64,000 bases of DNA from assembly GCA_019925105.1 (NCBI GenBank), contig JAHGAU010000019.1, positions 992,001 through 1,056,000 of the forward strand, written 5' to 3'. Made by a program: the position numbers and the translations under genes. Shown piece after piece: positions 49,201 to 61,587 of the stretch; within the stretch, counting starts at the first letter, position 1; each line of letters starts with the position of its first letter. This stretch comes from Niebla homalea. Taxonomy: Eukaryota; Ascomycota; Lecanoromycetes; Lecanorales; Ramalinaceae. The notes below the pieces were generated by a model. The model saw only the letters and a program-made list of their open reading frames with translations. It made no database searches and was not told the DNA's origin.

Positions 49201-51480
49201 AGTTATTTAAATATAGACGGATTATAATAACCTTTAAAAGTTTATAAAGTAATTAATATTAAGTTTACGTTAAGTTAAATAGGCCTTAAAGCTTATTAAT
49301 TATAACTCTAAAATACTTTATTATTGAAATAAAATAAATTTTATTAATCCTTTATTAAGACGCTTAAATTATAAAGGAATCTTATTTTTTAATATTACTT
49401 TATTACTTATTTTATAGAATAAGCTTATACTTTAATCTAATAAGTTAATAAAGCGCCGGCGGACGGCGGCCATTAATTGCCAGCCATTATTTACTTTAGG
49501 AAATATTTAGGTTATTATCCCATAAAAAAAATTTAATAATTACTTAAAAAGCCGTATAAGGAATCCAGGCCGATTAAGCTACTTATACTCCGGCAAGCGG
49601 GACGGGATATATCCCATGGGATAGGGACGGGATAGGGACGGGATAGGGATGGGACGGGATGGAATAAGGTTTATCTTATCCCGTATTAATATAAGATAAG
49701 ACGGGATAGGATAGGGATATGTTAAGATCCCGCCAAGATTACGGAATTACTATTTATAGTATATAATTTACTATTTATAGTATATAAGTCTTTATATATA
49801 TTAAAAACCCCTTTAAAAAAATCCAAAAATTCGATATTAAAAGTGAATTATTCACTTAATCCGGTTAGCGTACCAAGAATTGGGATCTTGGTATATCCTT
49901 ATCCCATCCCGCCGGGATAAAGATAGGATGGGACGGGATTTAACCCTTATCCCGTCCCACGCGGGATGGGATAAGTGAATCGAAAAACCGTCCCATCCCG
50001 TCCCGCTTCCCGGAGTAGCTACTTATTAAAGATTTATAAGTTAATAATATATTCATATATAAGATTAAGGACGATAACGTAATATTAATATATTCTCGTT
50101 GAAATCGTAATAAAACTTAAAACTTCAATCCGAATATTTTTATTACTTATAAAGGCTATATATATATTCCCCGGGATAAAGCGGTTAAGGAAGAGCTAAT
50201 TAATAAATATTATAATAATTTATTAATAAGCCACTTTAAAGCTAAAAAGACTTATAAGTTCTTAATCTATAAATATTATCAAAATGGTTTAAAAGCTTAA
50301 ATTATTAATTATATTAAAACGTATAATACTTATTAAAGGATTAAGATATTACGTTATTACTTTTACGGTAAGTTTATTTTACTCTTTTAACCGGTTATAC
50401 TTTAGAAAGAACTTAATATAGACTTTATTATTAACTTACCCGTAAATAAGGTTAAAGGTAACGTTTATAATTTAATTTTAATAATCGTAAATAAATATAT
50501 AAAGATATATAAATACCTCCCCGTTACAAAATAAATCGATATTATTATATTAACGGATTTCTTCTTTAAAAAAATCGTATTATAGTATAATACGCTGGTT
50601 AAAATGGTAATTAATAAAGGGTTTTTATTTATTAATAAATTCTGGGGATTAATATACTATTACGTAAAAATAAAGTATAGGTTAAGTATTACTTTTTATT
50701 TATAAACGGATAATTAAATAAAGTATTAAAATTAAGGCCTTAAATAGTATTTAAGGATTTTCGTTAGCTTTAAATAAATGAATTAAGTAGGATTATTCCC
50801 CTTAATTAAATTTACTTATATAAACTTAAAATATTTAACCTTAAATTATAGTTTTTTTATAACTATATATAATTATAATCTAGATATTTATTTTAAACTT
50901 AAGGATAAACTTATAAAGGAAGAAATACCCATAATAAAAGATAAGGATAAAATATTATATAAAATATAATTAATATTAACGGATTAATAATACTATATTA
51001 TTAAATCGGCTTAAAAAACGTATAATAAGAAATATAAATTAAAATCATATAACGTTGGTAATTTAATAATATTAAATATTAAAAACCTTAAATTAAAATA
51101 ATTAAGTAAGAAGCTTACGTTTTAATTTATGGGATTTTTTAGAATTAATAATAAAATTAAGACGTAAACGTACCGTTTATTCTTTCTTATTATTTATTAA
51201 ATTTATTTTATTATTTATATTTCTCTTTCAAAGCCTTATTGTATATACGCCGGTAATTAAACGGTAAAAACTATAATATAAGTACTTAAATTAATTAATA
51301 ACGAAAAGGAATAAGTAATTAAAAAAATTATTAATAAGATTAAAAGTAAAAAAAGCATTTAATATTAAATTAAGTAAATTAATTAAGATTTTAAATATAA
51401 TTAATAAATATCGGAAGCGGACTCAAAGTATTCCCAGGAATTATAGGAATAATATAACGGGATAATACGGAGTAAAAAAA
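46250..51480 (+). pseudogene. Gypsy 2 gag-pol relic
   Basis: The Gag zinc knuckle at 47275-47316 reads Y-Y-I-Y-Y-G-K-N-H-Y-I-S-D-Y: CX2CX4HX4C with every Cys changed to Tyr (TGY to TAY). RT from about 48220: K-K-D-G-S-L-Y-F-Y-I-D-Y, F-I-K-L-D-F-K-D-T-Y-Y-R-L, then Y-L-N-N for Y-x-D-D. RNase H: I-K-T-D-V-F-N and R-K-I-T-P-I-K near 49005-49110. Integrase: S-H-F-K-A-K-K-T, Y-N-T-Y for C-x-x-C, D-F-I-I-N-L-P near 50420, N-K-G for D-R-G. A chromodomain-like tail near 51390-51450 is faint. Many stops. Confidence 0.9.
49586..50017. mobile_element. Non-autonomous TIR element, copy 2 (432 bp)
   Basis: Same ends as the element at 36762-37822 (one mismatch in the left end), flanked by the 8-bp duplication GCTACTTA (49578-49585 and 50018-50025). 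Its right ~120 bases match the left end of copy 1 in reverse orientation. It has no minisatellite. It is inserted between RNase H and integrase of Gypsy 2. Confidence 0.9.
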
Positions 51481-53635
51481 GACGTAAATAAGGTTATAAC
51501 GTTACGATAACGGAAATTATATATATAGTTAATAATTATATATATAATTAATACTATAGCTACTTAACCCCTATACGTTATCCTTCCGTAAAGTTATTAG
51601 AGTTTAAGTTTTAACTAATAACTTTACTTATTACGGATATTACGTACGCGGATAAGCCGGCGTTATAAAGGTAACTTATTTTATTATAATATTATAATTA
51701 ATAAAAGTAACTTTAATAATAACCGCAATAATATTAAAAAGCGAAGAAGCATAAACGTTAAATTATAAACGTTTAACGTATTATTAAATAAATAAAGCTA
51801 AAAAAATAAAGTTATTAAAATAATAAAAGATTAATAAATATAATTATTAGGTTACGCTAGCGTACCGGCGGTTTTAATAATGTTATCTGCTTTATTATTC
51901 TTAATAATATATAGATTATAAGCGTTTAATATTTAATATTATTAATTTTAATATTTAACGTTAAACTTTAATAATATTAATATATAAAAATAAATGAATA
52001 ATCTATAATTTAACGTTAACGCGGATTATTTTCTTTTTTTTTGTTTTCTTCTATATATAAGTTAATAATATTTAATCAGGATATAAAGGTATTATACCGC
52101 CCTCCTTTTCCTTTAATTCTTAATTAAAGATACCTTTTTAATATTATTTATTAAAGAGGCTTTTTAATTCGATTTTAAAATATTATTCCTAGAAGTTAAA
52201 ACCGATTTCCTTAATAATATTATTAAAAAGGGTATAACCTTTTTTCCCTTTTCTTTAAATAGGTTAAAGCCCGTATTTCTTTCCTCCTTTTTATTATTTA
52301 AGCTACCGGATATTATAAGCTTAAAGTCCTATTTCCTTATTCCGGATATAAGGTTAAGAAATAAAAAGTAATTCCCTAATAAAGTCGACTTTTATAAAAA
52401 GCCCGGCCCCTCCGTATTAAGCTGATCCAGTTATTAAATATTAATACCGTTATATTATTATTAAAATATAATTTATTTATTTATTCTTTAAGCCGGATAA
52501 CCTTTCTTTCCGCCGTTTTAACGTAAATAATAAATACCTTTTTTTAATTTAAAGGATCGATATTTTCCCTTTAACTTTTAAAGTAATTCGACGGAGCGTA
52601 TACTCCGCTTAATTAACGGTAATTAACGTTTAATTAATATTTAATCGGAAGACTTTAAAATCCCGAAGGATTTCATTACGCTTCCGTATATACCGGGCTT
52701 ACGCTTTAATAAACTACGTATTAATCGACCGATACTTACGTATTTATCGAATTATCCAGGATTATAATTAATCCGGGAACTATATATATATTAATAAAAC
52801 GGCGTTTTAATAGCGTTAAAAATACTTATAAGGAAATAATAAGGAAAGTATTATTTATCGTAATATATATAATAGGGTAAGGGGCCCCGCCGGTATAAAA
52901 GTTTATCCTATAGGAAATAAATTGAGTAAAACGTTACTATATATATTATTAATATTATATTTACGTTTACGTTAATAACGCGTTATTATATATAAGTTAT
53001 ACGGCTTAAAGATTAAGGTTAACTTATATATTTTATTAATAAATAGAAATAAGCGGATTATTAATATAAATAAAACGCTTACGTATTATTAACGTTACTT
53101 ATTAAAATAATAATATAAATAATAAGAATATATAGCTATATACGTGTTAACTTATAAATACTTATATAAACCCTTAATATATTATACTTATAAAAGTGAT
53201 TAAAACTATTAAGGAGAAAAGAAAAGAAATTTAAAATAAAATAAAGGCTTTATTATAATTATATACCGTTTTTACGATAGCACCTATTTTCATTACGGTA
53301 TAATAAATTAATAATAACATTTAAGGCAATTAATAATTAATATTATAAAGATTCTTTTCTTATTCATTTTTTCTTACTAGGTTTTATAAAGGGGTTTTTA
53401 ATAAGCTTTATAAGTCGCGTTAGTTTTATATTAATATAACGTACTCCTATTATATTATTATTAAATAAATAATATTATACTCGTATATATACTTAAGGAC
53501 TCTTTTCCTTTTATCCTTTTTTTACTGGGTTTAATAATAGGTTTTTAATAAGCCTTTTATTTAACCGGCTTAATATTAGCTTCCTAGATATATCTCTTTA
53601 TACCTTAAAGATTAACGTATAAAGAGGGAGATAAT

Positions 53636-53968
53636 TATTAATAATTAGCCCTATTTCTGCGCCGACGCTATAGTAATACGCTATATTATTACGCTAAAAT
53701 AGGCTAAAAAGCCTTAATAAAAAGCCTTAATAACGGCCTTAATATGCATTATTTATGAGTCGTAACTTAACCGGCGTAAAGCAGGGTAGTTATTACCTTT
53801 ACCTTAAGTAAAAACTATACCTTAATTCTTTCTAAGTTCTTAAAGAATTAATCTTATTATTAATCTACTTATTAAAGTGGAGCCTAAGTATCCAGACCAT
53901 AACGTTACGTCTTCTATACCTACCTTTATTAGTCCCGCCGGCGTACCGCCGGCGGTGTTAGTCTAACA
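53636..53968 (+). repeat. 3' LTR of Gypsy 2
   Basis: 333 bp. The start is mutated (TATTAATAATTAG for TGTTAGCAGCTAG); the end GGTGTTAGTCTAACA is intact. Confidence 0.92.
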
Positions 53969-54255
53969 CTTTTTATTTAAACGATCAAAATCATTTTTAA
54001 TAACGCTTTTTATATTATATTAATAAGAATTTTCTATAAGTATAAAAACTATAAAATTAAAAACCAAAAAGAATACGATATTCTTTGTTAAATTAAAGAT
54101 ACTTTAAATATAAATAAATTATAATGTTAAGATTATTAATACGTTAAATTAAACGGAAACGGTTTACTTATTAACGACTTAATATAATATAATAAATATA
54201 ACAAAAAATAAATAATATAATATTATCGATAAAACTTTAATATAAAAAGGGATAA

Positions 54256-54695
54256 TATTATAATTAATATTAGGACTAAACTATATATATATAAAATCGG
54301 GTTATTACTTAAGAGGAATAACGTAACGTTAAAGACGAAATACGAATGAAACTATTAACGGCTTATAGGATCGGATTAGGACGGGAATTAACATGTAAAT
54401 AAAAATTAATTAAAGGTTCGTAAAATCGGTAAACGAATAAAACAAATATATAAGCAATAAATAAAGCGAATATATTAATTCATTAAATAAGGAAAATTTT
54501 ATAAAATATTATTTTTATTTTAAAGTTTAGATCTCTTTATATTTAATAATGTTTTTAAATTAAAAGTATTAAATTTAAAGTAAAATAAATTCAGATTATA
54601 CTTATTTAACGTTGCGCTTATATACTTTTTTTCTGTAAAAATTAACCTGCCCCTTTAAGGCTCATCATAATTAAGTGACCTTAGGATCCGCAACA
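54256..54695 (+). repeat. 3' LTR of Gypsy 1
   Basis: 440 bp. The 5' end is mutated (TATTATAATT for TGTTACGATT); the 3' end CCGCAACA is intact. Small indels explain the 31-bp length difference. Confidence 0.82.
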
Positions 54696-57485
54696 GAAAT
54701 AAACTTATAATCTTTATTTAATATAATATCAGAGGGAATATATTAGCTTTCTTTTATTAATTCTATTAATAATAAGTTTACTTAATAATTAATTTTAAAT
54801 CTAATATTATTAAAGAGTAAGAATACTCGTTCAAAGAACTTATTAATAACGATAAGGAGTATATCGTAATTATATTAACTTAATAAAGTAATAATAAAGA
54901 TTATATAAGTTATATAAAAAATAATTAATAAGGTTAAAATTGATTAAAATAATTTATAAAATATATCTTACTTAATTTAATTTAGATTATACTTAAGGTA
55001 ATACGTAATACATTTACGTGATTATTTACTTAATCCGAATAAGTATATTGAGCTCGTTACTTTATTGTAAGATCGGTAAAAGTTATTATATACTAGTAAA
55101 TTTTTATATATTTATTTAAATATTATTCCTTTAAATTTATTAAGTATATATAATCGTAATAAATAATTAACGAATTCTAGGTTATAAATAAGGTTATCTT
55201 TTATATAAAATTTTTAATTTTGATACTCTATAAATTCAATTCTTTTTTAATTATTAAAAGTTTCTATAACCTTATTTATACTTTATTTTTCATATCTTCT
55301 TTCTTAATTTATTAATTAAATTCTTTTAAAATATAAATATAATCAAAAGTGTTCAATTTATTATTATTAACGTTATTAAGAGTTCTAACCTATATAGATA
55401 AACTTTACGTATTATTAATTAATCATAAAGTACGTTAAGAACGGTATTTATTAAATTCGACTTATAAAGTGAATAAATATTGAAAACCGATAAATTTTAC
55501 GATAAATATAAGTTAAATATATATTAAGCTTATTAATTACGGAGGTCTTTAAATTTATTTATTTAAAAATATTAATAATCACCTTATAATCCGTAAAGAT
55601 TATGTAGTTATATCTGTTAATCTGCCACCTGTTCGGATTAGTGAATAAGAATAAAATCGATTTGCTCACTCAGATCGCTCGTGAGCTCCCCATAAGTGAA
55701 TTAAGAAACTTACGAGCGCTCTTAGCGGTCCCGAGCGGGTAAAAAAAAGTTTAAAAATAACAACGTTTAAAACGGTAAAATAACGGGTTTTATTTATTAT
55801 AAATATTAAGCATTAGAAAAGTTTATATAGAGGTTAAAGAGTTAACCGAAAAATGAATAAATAATTATTTTATTCTTTCTTTTCTTTCTTTTCTTTCTTT
55901 TACCTTGCTTTCTTAAGACATAATATACGTAATAGAGATAACCAGGATAAATTAATATACTTTTTAGATACCTTCTTAAGACCAATATAATAAATTAATA
56001 TATAAAAATGATACCAATAAACGGGTATAAGGGATATAATTACGTATATTATTCTCCTAGATACGTTAATAAAAAAGATATAGAGATCAATAAGAAAATT
56101 TTTTAAATAAAGTTTACTTAATAACCTTCTTAAGACGTACTTGATATCACGTAATAAGTTTACTTAAAATATACTTAATAACGGCGAGGTTAAAAGAAAT
56201 ATTAAAAGTACGAAAATTAAGGAAAAAAAATAAAAAGTAACCGGTTATAAATCCTAATCCCTATAAAGGGCGGCATTTATAATCTTTTAATAAGCGGAGT
56301 AAAACGCGTTCTATTTTTAAGCGGATTAAATATATTATATTTAAAGAGAATATAAATATAACGTAATTTAAACCTTAACATAAATAAATATAGAATATTA
56401 AGGGCGCCGTTATTAACGTATTAAAATAATAGAAAGGATCGTTTTTAAGGATTAGTCTTATTATATTTATTTTTTATTATTAAGTAAAATATAAAAATGA
56501 AACTATAAAAAACGTAAATAAATACGTATATAAAATGCGTTAAAGGATAAGGATTATTTAATTATAATATGTAATATTAAAAGAGTAAATTTGTTATAGA
56601 AAGAAGAAGGGGTAAATTGTTATTAAGTTAATATTTTTTTAACTTTTATACTTACGATAACTTAATTTATAAAGAGAATATTAAAAATTATTAAATATAT
56701 AAATAAAATATATATAAATAGATAGAACGTGGTCCGGAATATAAAGGTATTAAGGGTAATATTTTATTATAAATGGAGTTAAAAAAAGGGAAAGTATAAA
56801 AAATATTAAACTTATAATTAAATATATAAAGAAAATTAATTTTAAAAGGCCTAATCAAGAGTAATGTCACTTTATATATACTTTAAAAAGGGAGAATAGA
56901 ACGAATTATAATAATATAAAACCTATATTTTACTTATTTACATAAGGGCTTCGGCCCACCTTTAATTATACTCCATTATATCTTATTATTTTATTACTTT
57001 TACTCTTTCATTGCTTCCTATCTTTTCTAATTCTATAAAAATCTGCAGACTATAACCGCGTAAGTCTTTTAAAAGGATCTATGTTTAAATTACCCGGTTA
57101 TTCATTCTTTTTAACGATTTATGAAATTCCTTCCTTTATTGAATAAAGTATTATCGTGCCTACCGGATTTTCAAAATGAAATAAGGCGTTTAGTTAATAT
57201 ATTAAAAGCTCAATATCGGTATTAATACTTACATATAATTATAATAAAATAAACGTAAATGCTTATTTATATAATTATTAAGAAACGGTCTTTTAATAAT
57301 ATTTAAGAAAGCGGATTATAAGGAGTAATCCGGAGGGTACGGTTGTTAAGAAGTATCTTAAGTTATTATTAGGAGGTATCCCTATTAATTAAGGTTTTAG
57401 CGAATTAATATATTCAATTTAAATTAATAATTCTTATATTATGTATTGATTTGATATTAATACACAATATATTATTATTCTTATT
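54696..57485. other. AT-rich interior of the outer element
   Basis: I could not read a protein domain in any frame. A repeat shared with 36372-36500 lies at 55655-55810, including a less mutated GC patch (55613-55745). Confidence 0.5.
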
Positions 57486-57632
57486 TATTAATATATAAAT
57501 TAAAAAGTATCATAATATATTAATAATAATTCTACTTAAATATAAATAAGATCCTAAAAATCATCTGTCCTTTACGTATAAAGAGTATCCTACACCTATA
57601 AATGCTCCCGCGTATCCCCTATGCATATAATA
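57486..57632. repeat. Right LTR of the outer element
   Basis: 147 bp, same length as its partner. The start is mutated to TATTAATATATAAATT by G-to-A and C-to-T changes only. Confidence 0.7.
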
Positions 57633-58181
57633 ATTATAATAACGTTATCTCCCTTTATTATATCCTTATATCGTATAAGGTAGCTATTAAGATATTTTCT
57701 TTTAAAGTTATAAGCTATAATATAAGGCTTTTTATAGTTTTATTTAATGAATTATTCTTTCCTTTTTAATCGCGGATAATCATTTAATATTAAGGAATAA
57801 ATTAAATTTATTTTAATAGAATTGCTCGCCGGTAAAGGTTTTCTTATTAATAATATACGTTTATTTTATTAACCTTAAAATGTTAAGCTACGTATTACGC
57901 GGGTCGTATCCATGGAGGAACGATTAAGAGTACAGTGGAAAGGCTGCAGGCGATCATCGGGGCAAAAAGGATATTAAAAACGGCATCCGACCAGCCGAAA
58001 GCGGCTACTCTCAGGCCGTCCCCGCATCTCCACAGCTTCTTTAACGTAGGAACAGACTTTCAACAAGACCATAGTGCTCCTTGCTGGGCTTTGCGAGCAT
58101 GGCATAAAGAAAACGTTGTTGTTATTAAGCTTGGTATAATATGCTTAGCCCCTACCACATCCTGATCGCAACTCAGAAGCA
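57633..58181. other. Right border of the AT block
   Basis: Composition changes abruptly near 57895. A short plus-strand frame at 57935-58165 has no recognisable feature and overlaps the promoter of the next gene. Confidence 0.5.
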
Positions 58182-59488
58182 ATGATAGGTGCCAATGAGC
58201 CCTTCTCCGTTTACGAAACGGAAACCTCAGCGTCCCCAAATCATTACATTCGCTCCTACTTTTACTCACGTTCGGAAATTTTCCGTGAGCTAGTGAGAGT
58301 CCAAACGGAGGTAAGTCTCGATTTCAACAACCGCCAAAAGGGAATAAAACCTTAGTTTGCCTCCAGCTTAACGGCAATGGAATAGATATACTAACTTTCG
58401 CAATATCTTAATGCCAGGGCTGGAATATGACATCAGGCGACGAACATTTCCAAAAGCAGCGAAAAACAGCCGATAGCGCTGATACAAAAACATCATGGGG
58501 GTTTTTCAACCTCATGCAAAGAATTGGCAACGAGATGCAGGAGACCACGGGCGTGATGAGCCTCCCCGGCCCCGGGCAGATTCTTGATCTGTGCATGGCG
58601 CCTGGTGGATACAGCGCGTCAGCGCTAAAGTTCAACCCTCGGGCGTCTGTGTCAGGAGCCACTTTACCGGAAGAGCTCGGAGGGCACAAAATGCTCCTGC
58701 GGAACTTTAGGGGTCCACCCGTACGAGTGTGGGAAGGTGACCTCACGTCACTTGTAGGGGACATGGGCATCGATAATGGCGCTATCCCAGACGAGCATCC
58801 CGATTTCGGGAAGTTCAAGAAAGATGAGGTTTGGGCTGGGGAACAATTCGACCTTGTATTCTGCGACGGCCAAGTTCTTCGGAATCACTCCCAGGCTATG
58901 ACAGAGCACCGGCAGCGGTGCGAGGCGAGGCGGCTAACTTGCACTCAGCTTCTGATTGCATTACGACACGTTAAAGTCGGAGGCTCAATAGTAATACTCT
59001 TGCACAAGATTGACGCGTGGGATACGGTCTTGACGCTGCGCGCTTTTGATCGATTTGCGAGTATTACACTCTTCAAGCCGTTGGTTGCGCACAAGGCCAG
59101 GAGCTCGTTCTACCTTGTTGCAAAGAACATCCAGCCTTTTCATGAAGATGCTCTTATGGCGATCCAAGACTGGGCTACCGCTTGGAATAATGCCACTTTC
59201 CGCGCTTTAACAAGTGAAGGACGAAAAGATTTACTCTCAGGTAATGGCAACGAGAGCACGGCCTTGGGACAGCAGGTAACAAAGCTTATGGATGAATTTG
59301 GAGAAAGGTTGATCAAGTTGGGGGAAAATACCTGGAGAATCCAAAAGGAGGCGATCAGGACATCTCCGTGGTTCAAGGAGATGAAGCCTGAAGAGAGTTC
59401 GAAAGCATCCACTGCGAGTGATCTTCAGGCCGGTCAAATAAACAGCAAAGTTCTGGAGCCACGGGGCCCAGAATATCTTGGTATGTAG
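58182..59488 (+). CDS. FtsJ/RrmJ-like SAM methyltransferase, 399 aa
   Basis: Probable SAM-dependent methyltransferase of the FtsJ type, usually acting on RNA 2'-O positions. Two exons: 58182-58310 (43 codons, starting M-I-G-A-N-E-P) and 58418-59488. The 107-bp intron has GTAAGT, a perfect TACTAAC branch site (58388-58394) and a GCCAG acceptor. Without the first exon the next Met (58427) would give a 353-residue form. The SAM-binding loop is L-D-L-C-M-A-P-G-G-Y-S. F-D-L-V-F-C-D-G-Q supplies the motif-IV Asp, and G-G-S-I-V-I-L-L-H-K the later Lys. The final Glu of the K-D-K-E set seems missing (A-R-S-S-F-Y-L-V), so catalysis or substrate may differ. The C-terminal ~120 residues are charged and unrecognised. 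It lies immediately outside the AT block, with no sign of RIP. Confidence 0.85.
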
Positions 59489-60449
59489 AGCATGGTCACC
59501 ATCCATCCATCCATCTATGTAGCCAGGGCCCCCAAAATACCAGCATCGGAAGGGGATGGAGAGACTCACTTGGGCTACGGCCCAATCCTTTTGAGTCATA
59601 GCTCTTTGAACGAGCTTATGTTTGCCTCTCCCGTTTTATCGGGCTCTTTCTTATTATATGTATTTACCCGGACGTTCCACGAGACTGAGAAATGAAAATC
59701 ACAACGAAACGGTGCGAGACATCTTCACTTCTCTTCTTCTTCGCTGCTTCTTCGTGGCTTCTTCGTGGCTTCTTTACTATCCTTCAATTTCTCTAGAACA
59801 TTGTTGCATCTAGTGCTATCCGCTGCCCGAGTCTTACAGCTGAGCCGAGCTCCAGTGTCAAGCCAGAAACAGACTAAGCTACGACATACACATACACTAG
59901 TATACAGAACATCGATCGCAGGCGTCCTCAAACCCTGAGGCTGAATATCACCCTCAGATTGTAGCAACACGAGGGATTGAAGTAATAACCATCCCATCCA
60001 TTCAAGTGCTTCCATTAAAGAACCTAACATAAGGAAGCATTGCAATTATTGCGCTGTTGTTCTGCGTGTGGGAGACCTGATCAATCTTACATGCGCAGAC
60101 GATGGCAAGATAATTCGGACGGTCTCTTAATCACTGTTCCGTCGCAAATGCTCCTAAGCCGCCTATGGCGGTGCATCCGAATTCCTCAAGAATATCCCAA
60201 CCACCAAAGAATCCCCATCCAAAAAGCCGGCAGAAGAACCAGCCAGCAGAAGCAACCTATAAAAGAAACAAATTTGAGGGATAGAAGCCCTATAGACATC
60301 CAAACCAGACAGCAGGAGAGGCGGAAGGAAAGGCGGAAAGTAATGGGGAATGAGCTAGGGGATTTGGCCTGGAGGATTTCTCGAGCGTGAATTTACGGAA
60401 AACTTGGTGGAGTTGGCATCTTACGGGAATATTACATTGCATTATGCCG
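59489..60449. other. No gene seen
   Basis: Only short ORFs without coding character on either strand. A CTTC-rich run lies near 59725-59775. Confidence 0.4.
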
Positions 60450-60556
60450 CAGCGCATCGCATCGCATCGCATTATTATAACCATTATCGCATTACAATTA
60501 CCACCTTGTACCACATCGCATCGTATCGCATCGTATCGCATAACACCACATCGCTT
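60450..60556. repeat. Degenerate GCATC pentanucleotide array
   Basis: Repeated GCATC/GTATC units with interruptions on the plus strand. Confidence 0.85.
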
Positions 60557-60912
60557 TGGAGAGGGTCAAATCATATAGTACACAGTGCAGACTATACCTC
60601 TGTGTTCGCCTTCACAACTATCAAACATGAAGTAAACGGGATCGAAGGACAATAATAAGAACCCCAAAAAATAGGCAGCATATTCTTCCAAGATATTGAA
60701 ATTCAATCAAGGGAATAAAGACAAACCAATAGCTCGTCCCATCTCAATGTGCAGATCTCGCACAGGCGTCAAAACATCTACCGTGTCAATAACACTCATG
60801 GCAAAAATCCCACCAATAACCGATCAAATCCTCGCGATTGGTAAGATTGCTGGACGGGCAATCTCTTTATACCTCTTCAACTTGCAATTTCCATCACAGA
60901 ATCTGTTGGAAC
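60557..60912. other. Spacer between two inverted pentanucleotide arrays
   Basis: On the minus strand a short stop-free stretch (about 60830-60719) ends D-V-L-T-P-V-R-D-L-H-I-E-M-G-R-A-I-G-L-S and a TGA. It looks protein-like, but no start, upstream exon or family was found. Confidence 0.3.
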
Positions 60913-61022
60913 GCGATGCAATGCGAAATGGATATAAGATACGATGCGAAATGCGATGCGATGCAACAGAAGATGCGATATTGAAAACAAACGCAATATC
61001 ACGCAATGCGATGCGATGCAAG
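60913..61022. repeat. Degenerate GATGC array, inverted to the first
   Basis: GATGC/AATGC units on the plus strand, the reverse complement of the array at 60450-60556, about 360 bp away. Confidence 0.85.
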
Positions 61023-61587
61023 AAAAGTCTGTCTTATGGATCAAAAAGCAATCCAGTCAGGAATCTCTACTCCGCGACGGGAAAAAAGGGAAGGAAAAAA
61101 AAAAACCAAAAAATAATATTTTCAGAACGGACGACATTTCTTATCGATAAGGCTCAAGGCACTAGGAGGGTCCGTATTATGGGAGCCGTCATGCAGGCGA
61201 TGCTAAGACATACTCATGATGCGTGTAGATATCATCACATGGCCGAACATTCCAGAGTAGCTAGTTGTTTTCCTGCAGACCCTTTTGATACACATATATT
61301 TGCATACATACTCATGTACCCATGCGTGTGAGAAAACACTTCTGTACATCCACCGTATTATGCATTTTCGTTAGTCATCATAAGTGGAAGTTTCTTATCG
61401 CAATGAACCTCGGACCGATCCGAGTGCTTGTTGGTACCAAGAGAGTGTGGCTTGCATGGACTGTTTTTGCGACCGTGGCTGCTGTAGGGCTGAGCCGGAA
61501 ATTATATAGTTGTTGCATGTCAGCGAAGGTATTATGTAGCCCATGTGCCGCACACCTCATCCCATGGGCAACCGCGGTTTCCCATAA

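Larger units (their letters stand above)
45884..53968 (+). mobile_element. Full-length RIP-degraded Ty3/Gypsy element 2
   Basis: 8,085 bp, bounded by two 333-bp LTRs and by the 5-bp target duplication CTTTT (45879-45883 and 53969-53973). The termini are TGTTAG and CTAACA. Gag, RT, RNase H and integrase can be read in order on the plus strand with stops. It is inserted in Gypsy 1 and itself contains a TIR element. Confidence 0.93.
39483..54695 (+). mobile_element. Ty3/Gypsy element 1, interrupted by element 2
   Basis: LTRs at 39483-39953 (starts TGTTACGATTGG) and 54256-54695 (ends CCGCAACA), flanked by GAAAA and GAAAT (a 5-bp duplication with one mismatch). The internal pol is readable on the plus strand with many stops. 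Gypsy element 2 is inserted near its 3' end at 45884-53968. Its own sequence is about 7.1 kb. Confidence 0.85.
38216..57632 (+). mobile_element. Copia-like LTR element, outermost of the nest
   Basis: Two 147-bp direct repeats (38216-38362 and 57486-57632) start TGTTGG / TATTAA and end TATAATA, differing mainly by transitions. The 5-bp flank ATTAT (38211-38215 and 57633-57637) is the target duplication. After removing the nested insertion about 4.2 kb remain, and the TGTTGG start is usual for copia LTRs; no protein domain could be read, so the superfamily is a guess. Strand unproven. Confidence 0.65.
35740..57895. other. AT-rich block with RIP signature
   Basis: About 22 kb made mostly of A and T. 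The remaining C is in CpG, CpC and CpT, while CpA and its complement TpG are nearly absent and TpA dominates. That is the dinucleotide pattern left by RIP (CpA to TpA). Paired LTRs differ almost only by C/T and G/A. No intact host gene is seen. Confidence 0.9.

Noticed and set aside
60696..61331. Plus-strand 211-residue ORF
   Set aside because: It runs through the pentanucleotide array and a poly-A/G tract; composition is not gene-like.
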